64,000 bases of DNA from the NCBI RefSeq assembly GCF_910592395.1, contig NC_088317.1, forward strand, positions 4,464,001-4,528,000, given 5' to 3'. The notes beneath the pieces were generated by a model, which did not search any database, was not told the origin of the DNA, and saw only the letters and a list, made by a program, of their open reading frames with translations. This DNA comes from Lineus longissimus. Its lineage: Eukaryota; Nemertea; Pilidiophora; Heteronemertea; Lineidae. The stretch's first letter is position 1. Each line of letters begins with the position of its first letter. Of this stretch, positions 58,901 to 64,000 are shown piece by piece. A program made the translations under genes and the position numbers.

Positions 58901-61900
58901 TCCCTGTAAACAATATTGGGCAATTTTAATGTCAGTAGGAGGAAAACGTAGACCCCTGAGGAACCCAACCAGTGGAAGAGTTGCTTTCTATCACATGAGT
59001 ATACCAGGAGCGAGTGAGAGTGGGAATGGAACCCGGGATGCCAGTGGTGATAGGCGATGTTGTCTCCACTGCACCACTCTGAGAGGCTGGTTCAGTAATA
59101 GAGAAGGAAAGCACACGCCCATTCCACCCACACCAGTTTTTTCCCATAAAAGGCATAGCTTGGGCAGGCTGACCCATCTGCTAGAGGAGCGTGATGTTAA
59201 AGAGATGAAAGCACATCTATAGGTAATCTTGTCGGTCAACAGATGCTTCAGGTCTCAGTAAATATGCCATATTTTGGCTAAACAAATCAACAGCAGCCAC
59301 ATTGATGCAAGGAAACCTACCTGAACATTCCCCCTTGAGACTATGGCAACAACTTCACTATTTGGTCCTTGCGAGACCTCTTGAAATGTGATGTACGTTT
59401 GTTTGGCATCACCCTGGCCTTGCTGGACCTCCACAGGTCGACTCGTCGCCACTTGGTTTGGCTGTGACGTCACTGTGGTCGAAGCTAGAAATAAGAAACA
59501 GTTGAGTCAGTTTACTTAATGATGACCTGCTTGGCATCACCCAGGCCCTGCTGGACCTCGCAGGCCGACTCGGTACTAGGTTAGGCTGTGACGTGACTGT
59601 AGAAACTATCAGAGCTATCATTTCCCCCGGAGTAGGTAACTTAAATAGTTTGCTTACCTTGCGACGATGGCGCCGCTGACGTCACCAATGTTGTATTCGC
59701 CTGCGATACCACGCTACTCGACGAACTCCCCGTTAAAACACTAACCATCCCCTGTTGAGCCGGCTGGTCTATCGTGTTCCCTTCGATTTGATTCAACATC
59801 TCCATAACTTGCGGACTTTGAAATTTCCGTAAGTTCTCCTCGTCGTCCATATCGAATTGATACGTATCTAAGTCTATTTGAGCTTCCGCTATTGCACTAC
59901 TAAAAATATCCATTGGCTGTTTCGAACCGTCTGCTTTTGTTTTTGCCTCTGTTTTATCCGATTGTTCGAGCACTTTAATACGCCCCGACGAGGGCATGAA
60001 TAAACCAGTTTGTGGGTCAAGTTCACTCGATACCTCCGATTGCGATGGGTTATTGTTTGTTGTGTTCATGACAATGACTTTGGTCTGCTGCTCCTCTGCC
60101 TGTGACGGAGATGAGACAAAAAATTACATCAACACCTCAGTTAGAATTCAACGACACTTCTTCCTCCGTTAAATTTGTACAACCACCTTTTCTCCATTGA
60201 AATACTGATTTTAGAAGTTGCTGAATCTATCTGCTCTAAAACTTTATATTTGGAGAGGTTTGGATCACATGCTTTCCATTTTCCCCATAAGTACAGTATA
60301 TTGAAGAGGGTGCAACCAAGTGCTGGAAGATCATGGGCCATGAACATGACGTGCTATGCACTTCAACCACAGTGAAAGGGTTAATCATAATTTCAAATTC
60401 AGGGTGTAAAAGGCGTATCACATGTGTCCTGTTGATTACAGACCACATGGGTGGAGGTACTTTACCTGAGAAGGATTCTGAAGATACTGTACATAATTTT
60501 GTGAGCTACTCGAACTTGATTCGCCCTGAGACATCTGTTTTAGGATACTGGCAGCTTGGTCTGGAAAAGAAAGTTATAAATTTTTCCAAAAGTTTCCAAT
60601 TTTTCCAAGCGCAACACTATAAAGCCATTTATAGCATTGAGCGAGCTATTACTCTAAAACGCCTTGGTGACCAAGACCTTATTGTGTGGCAGACAAGAAT
60701 AGTTTATCACCAAACTTCAGGGCCTTCACTTCACCCTCACCCACCTCACTCTCCCGAAAAGTACGATCACATACCTATATTTAAGAATTCTCCCTGTTGT
60801 AACTGCAGCTGGGATAACTGATTGATATCGACTGTGGTTTGACGCGCTGGCTGCTCACTCCCGCTGGCATTATGCACTTTTAACAAGGCCCTGATGGCTG
60901 AGAGGCCCTCCTGCGGCTGTGCTGATGCCTGGTCATCCGGGTTCACATCATAGTCGACCCACTCGTTCAGTGGCAGTTGTTGACCTGGAAATCGGAATTC
61001 ACATATAGTATAGATAAGTTATTCACCCAAGGAGAATCGACTCCCCAGCTTGACGAGAATCAATCAGGCCTTCCAACTTGCTGAGCTGGCCTTCCCTGAG
61101 AGTGAGAAAGGATACCTTTTCCCTCAATAATGACGAATGTAGGAAAAACTGTGTTGTTAAAGTCCTCCAATGAAACAATGTTGTGTTCATTTGGTAATAA
61201 AGGTCGTTCGAGCAAGATTTGCATCACCTATTGAGGAAAACCTTTCAGGCATCTGTTTTGAATCAAAAGCAATCACACTAACCTGGAGTCTGAGAGCTAG
61301 GTATTTCTTCTGATATCGTTGGGGTACCCGGACCAGAATTTGAGCCCGATCCACCATCGGGTGCGATCCCAGCTGCATGAATCAGCTCTGCTAGTAATGA
61401 CGATTTGCCTGATGTGTCACTGTCTGACCGAGGACGAACCTGAACCTACAGAAAAGTAAATGAATGAATGAACGAAGTCAGACAACACTCAGTGGGTGCA
61501 CAGAATTCTTCCCACTGATGTTATTTTGTGGCCAGCAGTGACGGTTTACTGGTTGGAGTACAAAATCAAAATCCAAGGGTAAGGTAGTGGGGTTAAGACT
61601 CCGATCAGGCCAAAGTTTTCCACCCCACCTTATGCTGTGAGGGCCACCCAGACCCAGTGACAGATTTGGCCAAGTGCTTTGAGGTCTCAAACGTGTCCGC
61701 AGACAACTTACTTCCATAAACAATGCGTCTGCTTTGAGAGTAAGCTATAAAACGACCCAATCAATAATGTCATTTCATTAGCATTTTTGCTGACTGCAAA
61801 AATGTGCTCATCTTCAGGTTTACTGTGCTCACGAGTTACAAGATTAGGAAAAACGTGTGCAAAAACGAAGGGAAAGTTGTGCAGAAAATCGGTGCAGCAA

Positions 61901-63445
61901 AGCCTAACTTAGAGCTGAGGCCTGTGAACCCAAGTGGAAGCACTGGAAAGTAATCACTTCACAGCGTATTTCTTTCCAGTATGCGCCAACTGAATCCACA
62001 GACAGCCTCATCTCGGTCGAGTGCAATAAAGCAGATATTAAATTGTTACGATAACTTACATGTCCTATCCTTACCTTCTTGGTGAGGTCAATCGACGGCT
62101 TCTGTATAATCTTTTTCTCAACGCGTACGACCGATGGCACAATGTTTATCATCTGGCCACCGACCTTTTCAACTTTGTGTGCGTCTTGCTTCTGAATGAA
62201 ACTCACCAACTCCTGAAAGCGACAACAGGAATAATCTATCACTGAAAAAGTTTACATCTATATTTTTGAGGATACACATTTTCCTACATCTGCGTCCAAG
62301 TAAGAGATCTACTGATAGCTCATAATAGCATTTGATCTCTGGCTAAATGATTGCACACAATTTGAAAACATTTGGCGGGTTAAGTGAGAAAATCTCTTAC
62401 GTCTTATCTAAGTAGCTTTCTGACCAAATTTAAAACCCTGCAAGGACTCTCTGTGATCCGCCAAAACTTCGGGAGACACTCTCACCTTTTCAAAAGGGCT
62501 GTTACTCGCCTTGCCTTGCCCCGTAAGGGACAGCACCTGTTTTGGATGAGCTTTCTGGACGACAATGACGTTCGGCTTGTTCCCCATGTGGCCCGACATC
62601 TTTAGCGGCGTTGACGTGCCCGACGTCTTGACTCCAGTGATCTGCAGCGTTTTTGGATTGACCGTCACTACGTTGGGCGTGGTTTTGGTCGTCGTGGCGA
62701 TCACTTTCCCGCCCGCTGTCGTTATGTTGAGCACCTTTCCCGCGAGAGATGAACCTGCAATATTACATTACATTACATTATAAAATTTGTGTGGGGCGCC
62801 TTTCCACCGAACAAATCATGCTCAAGGCACTGCCCCCTCAAAGTGCCTCGCGTACAGCCAGGTCTTTAACTGACATTTGAATTTAAGGACATCTGAAGCA
62901 TCCTGAATATGAGATGGGAGTTGATTCCATAGAGATGGAGCGCAGGCAGAGAAAGCCCTGTCGCCAAACGAGGTCCCAGTTCGTTTTGGCAGCAACTTGA
63001 CAGAGGATACTGACGACCTCGTGTGGTGATATGAAGTGATGATGTTGACAACAAGATAGTCATCAGAAGATTTCGTATTTAGCCCTGACTGCGGACACAG
63101 TAGACTTTATAGAAATCATCATAAATATGATATGCATGTATGTATACAGTGTTTTGTCAAGAAATCAATTCCTCAGGAACAACAATGACAAAATTGGTAA
63201 CTTAGGTAAATTGCTGTTCAAAATCACAAAATTTAAATCTTGTCGTTTTTCGCGAACAAGTCTCCCCCCAACCTCACCACATTTCACCATACCTGAAGAG
63301 ATGGCTTTGGTAACCATGGCAATGGAAGAAGGGTTGCTATTGGAAACAACAACAACAGGTGATGAGCCTCCATGCGAGAATTGTGCCGGTTTAGGTAATA
63401 ATTTACCAGGAGTGTTCGATATGGCATGGGTGATGATTTTCATAC
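55863..63445 (-). CDS. EMSY: EMSY-type transcriptional regulator with C-terminal bromodomain (partial at 5')
   Basis: Fourteen exons, read right to left: 63445-63293, 62754-62486, 62212-62075, 61445-61283, 60984-60775, 60560-60466, 60099-59658, 59484-59321, 58814-58667, 58461-58255, 58102-58023, 57785-57621, 56861-56793 and 55934-55863. About 790 codons with every phase matching. EMSY match: NKPNVIVVQKA, LDPQTGLFMPS, AEAQIDLD, and VEPSG...FTSQRLD near where human EMSY ends. Past that point the frame continues through KRKRKPP into a bromodomain (AWFLRPVDPNDAPGYYEIVK, TPMDFSTIRRKLE, DNCYLYNPPDHEV with the acetyl-lysine Asn) and a tail SKKPRLETKSPIKLVP. Human EMSY binds BRCA2 and works in KDM5/SIN3-type repressor complexes. 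The N-terminal ENT domain would lie right of the window. The bromodomain extension is inferred from splice sites and needs cDNA support. Confidence 0.9.
56793..56861 (-). CDS. EMSY: EMSY exon after the bromodomain
   Basis: Encodes EPAMYLVPQPNVQTLLQQYD and AVE, between acceptor CTTCAG and donor GTACAT. 69 nt, phase 0 on both sides. Confidence 0.75.
56958..57118. repeat. Two 78-bp direct copies
   Basis: TTTCATTAGAAAGATCACTA and the following ~58 bp (to CAAAATTAAA) occur twice in a row with a few changes, in an EMSY intron. A simple tandem duplication. Confidence 0.85.
57275..57470 (+). other. Unassigned charged open segment on + strand
   Basis: After TTTTCAG there is an open frame of about 65 codons ending in TAG: REQLSPLENKRNEANRKLIL, then Lys/Glu/Asn-rich residues with coiled-coil character to QLQLRKL. 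It is antisense to an EMSY intron. It could be a retrocopied or relic exon, or chance in A-rich sequence. I do not recognise the protein. Confidence 0.25.
57621..57785 (-). CDS. EMSY: EMSY exon, C-terminal half of bromodomain
   Basis: Encodes TGQYSTIEDFHHDMVLIRDN, CYLYNPPDHEVRRDC and FYIPEYERMVDRLRK: the ZA/B/BC/C part with the YN pair that binds acetyl-lysine. The donor is GTTTGT, a weaker but usable site. The open frame runs on about 97 codons beyond it. Confidence 0.88.
57876..58005 (+). mobile_element. pogo/Tigger-like MITE, copy 7, partial
   Basis: CAGTGGAACACAGCAGACAC, then AAGGACACTAAGTTTGGTCC and GAATTTGACCTCTCTAATC. The right end is lost. It lies in the intron between two bromodomain exons. 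Confidence 0.65.
58023..58102 (-). CDS. EMSY: EMSY exon, bromodomain ZA loop
   Basis: Encodes (V)DPNDAPGYYEIVKTPMDF and STIRRKLE, the P-V-D...Y-Y-x-I-x-K-x-P-M-D signature. Joined to the previous exon by a split Val codon. Ends in phase 0 before GTAAGG. Confidence 0.9.
58255..58461 (-). CDS. EMSY: EMSY exon, linker and bromodomain start
   Basis: Encodes ESSSDSQHDVRLSKRKRKPP, a proline run, GGWVRAALGLLQRVAKYRG and NREKGEINAAAWFLRP. It joins the EMSY C-terminal core to helix Z of the bromodomain in a single exon. Confidence 0.9.
58667..58814 (-). CDS. EMSY: EMSY exon, conserved C-terminal motif
   Basis: Encodes VIEQPIVARNVAVTVEPSGL and MEDFTSQRLDSRQEVDDGGF. It matches the last conserved block of human EMSY (VVVEPSGL...NFTSQQLDD). 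Confidence 0.93.
59321..59484 (-). CDS. EMSY: EMSY exon
   Basis: Encodes ASTTVTSQPNQVATSRPVEV, QQGQGDAKQTYITFQEV and SEVVAIVSRGNVQ. Its 5' half has a decayed tandem duplicate at 59521-59605. Confidence 0.9.
59521..59605 (-). pseudogene. Decayed tandem copy of an EMSY exon part
   Basis: Same order of words as 59392-59484: TGACGTCACAGCC-type start, AGTCGGCCTG, GAGGTCCAGCA, GGTGATGCCAAGCAG. Relative to the functional exon the copy has lost bases at the CGACGAGT and CCTGTGGAG positions. This shifts the frame from TSRPVEVQQ to PSRPARSSR. Confidence 0.8.
59658..60099 (-). CDS. EMSY: EMSY largest visible exon
   Basis: 442 nt coding AEEQQTKVIVMNTTNNNP, SELDPQTGLFMPSSGRIKVL, SAIAEAQIDLDTYQFDMDDE and a Ser-rich end. 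LDPQTGLF is a hallmark of EMSY proteins. Confidence 0.95.
60466..60560 (-). CDS. EMSY: EMSY exon
   Basis: Encodes DQAASILKQMSQGESSSSSS and QNYVQYLQNPSQ. Phase 1 in, phase 0 out. Low complexity; assigned by splice sites and frame. Confidence 0.82.
60775..60984 (-). CDS. EMSY: EMSY exon
   Basis: Encodes GQQLPLNEWVDYDVNPDDQA, EGLSAIRALLKVHNASGSEQ and TTVDINQLSQLQLQQGEFLN. SAIRALL resembles the STIKALL of human EMSY. Confidence 0.9.
61283..61445 (-). CDS. EMSY: EMSY exon
   Basis: Encodes VQVRPRSDSDTSGKSSLLAE, LIHAAGIAPDGGSGSNSGPG and TPTISEEIPSSQTP. Consensus acceptor and donor; disordered. Confidence 0.88.
62075..62212 (-). CDS. EMSY: EMSY exon
   Basis: Encodes ELVSFIQKQDAHKVEKVGGQ, MINIVPSVVRVEKKIIQ and KPSIDLTKK. 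46 codons, phase 0 on both sides. KPSIDL is like the QPTIDL of human EMSY. Confidence 0.92.
62486..62754 (-). CDS. EMSY: EMSY exon
   Basis: Encodes GSSLAGKVLNITTAGGKVIA, TPNVVTVNPKTLQITGVKTS and GHMGNKPNVIVVQKAHPKQV. KPNVIVVQK is identical in human EMSY. Its acceptor region is formed by the tail of a LINE. Confidence 0.94.
62757..63104 (-). mobile_element. 5'-truncated LINE remnant
   Basis: The minus strand encodes a C-terminal ORF2 piece: SSVSSVKLLPKRTGTSFGDR, AFSACAPSLWNQLPSHIQDA, LKFKCQLKTWLYARHFEGAV, stop at 62822-62824. The 3' tail is (TGTAA)n at 62762-62781. It has the same FGDRAFS...LWN pattern as the insertion at 43352-43786 but a different tail. It lies in sense in an EMSY intron. 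Confidence 0.85.
63293..63445 (-). CDS. EMSY: EMSY exon, first visible
   Basis: Encodes MKIITHAISNTPGKLLPKPA, QFSHGGSSPVVVVSN and SSIAMVTKAISS after a split codon. Upstream exons are right of the window. Confidence 0.88.
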
Positions 63446-64000
63446 CTGGAAGTAGGAAATAAATTTCGATGAAATGACATGAGCAAGTGAACCACGAAAA
63501 ACATGCAATATTCTTTGACCCTATCTCCTATAGACTTGACAACCTTTTCAAATCATAACTGTCAAAGCCTCACCCCACCAAGTGCAACAGGATGTTTCTA
63601 ATATCACAACTATATATAGGAGCCGCTGTGATGTAGCTTGGACTCTCGACCAGCGGTCAAGAGGTCCCGGGTTCGATCCCCACTGTCGGCGTGAGACTGT
63701 AGGCTGGTCTCTCTGTCTTACTTGCCTCTCTGCACCCAGGTGTATAAATGGGTACCGGTCAGAAATGCACAGATTATAGCGCTGGTTGAGCAGCTCATCT
63801 ATGGTCTACTGAAAGGTTTCAGGACAGACCGGGGTTAAACTGAAAGACGGATGATAACCTATATCGTAGTTGATATCAGACTATAAACCCTAAACTTTAA
63901 CTTTTAACTTTTTAACTGCTGATATCTGACATCTTCAGATATGCTCTCTACTGTCCTCTTAAGAGTAATATTTTTTCTACTAACCTCCCTCTTGTTTTAT
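63446..64000. other. EMSY intron to window edge
   Basis: Contains a tRNA-derived SINE (63620-63918) on the plus strand. No exon seen. Confidence 0.6.
63620..63918 (+). mobile_element. tRNA-derived SINE
   Basis: A pol III A-box-like TGATGTAGCTTGG is followed about 40 nt later by a B box GGTTCGATCCC at 63670-63680. A non-tRNA body follows (CCAGGTGTATAAATGGGTAC is typical of invertebrate SINE bodies) and then an AACTTTAACTTTT-rich tail. It is antisense to EMSY. The exact right end is uncertain. Confidence 0.75.

Noticed and set aside
62384-62783. Plus-strand open frames over 62384-62783
   Set aside because: Antisense shadows of the EMSY exon at 62486-62754 and of its LINE-derived flank.
63620-63692. 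Functional tRNA gene
   Set aside because: Promoter boxes are present, but no full cloverleaf can be drawn and a SINE body follows directly.

Overview
The window is nuclear DNA from a multicellular animal. Genes are split by GT-AG introns, intergenic DNA is rich in short inverted-repeat transposons and minisatellites, and the four recognisable genes are animal genes. It looks like a non-vertebrate bilaterian, plausibly a marine deuterostome or lophotrochozoan. The sequence alone does not let me name the species.

Layout, left to right: (1) 2000-9847, + strand: the 3' part of a discs-large (DLG) MAGUK gene, from an alternative hook exon through the whole guanylate-kinase-like domain to the stop. 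The PDZ and SH3 exons lie off the left edge. (2) 15253-33038, + strand: a complete glycogenin gene in 8 exons (532 aa), with the glycosyltransferase domain, a Cys/His/Asp-rich linker and the C-terminal glycogen-synthase-binding motif. (3) 38826-44644, + strand: a complete mannose-6-phosphate isomerase (MPI) gene in 8 exons (422 aa) with all zinc ligands. (4) 63445-55863, - strand: the 3' part (14 exons, about 790 codons) of an EMSY-type transcriptional regulator. Unlike human EMSY it continues in frame, over consensus splice sites, into a complete bromodomain and a basic C-terminal tail. All exon junctions in the four models are phase-consistent.

MPI and EMSY converge on an 11 kb interval (44.6-55.9 kb) that holds a 65-bp satellite (about 46.3-49.45 kb) and a ~70-bp satellite (about 49.56-53.44 kb). 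The second satellite flips orientation near 51,975, making a multi-kilobase inverted repeat. Other tandem arrays lie in introns or between genes: 41 bp, ~52 bp, 107 bp, 20 bp, 22 bp, 65 bp and 16 bp periods. Mobile DNA includes a pogo/Tigger-like MITE family (seven copies), several other MITE families (some with clear target duplications), two 5'-truncated LINE tails of the same broad type, and one tRNA-derived SINE.

The genes are metabolically and functionally unrelated (cell polarity scaffold, glycogen priming, mannose metabolism, chromatin regulation) and show no operon-like relation. The strongest unusual observations are the EMSY-bromodomain architecture, the inverted satellite between convergent genes, a decayed tandem copy of an EMSY exon, and two transposon insertions that abut splice sites.
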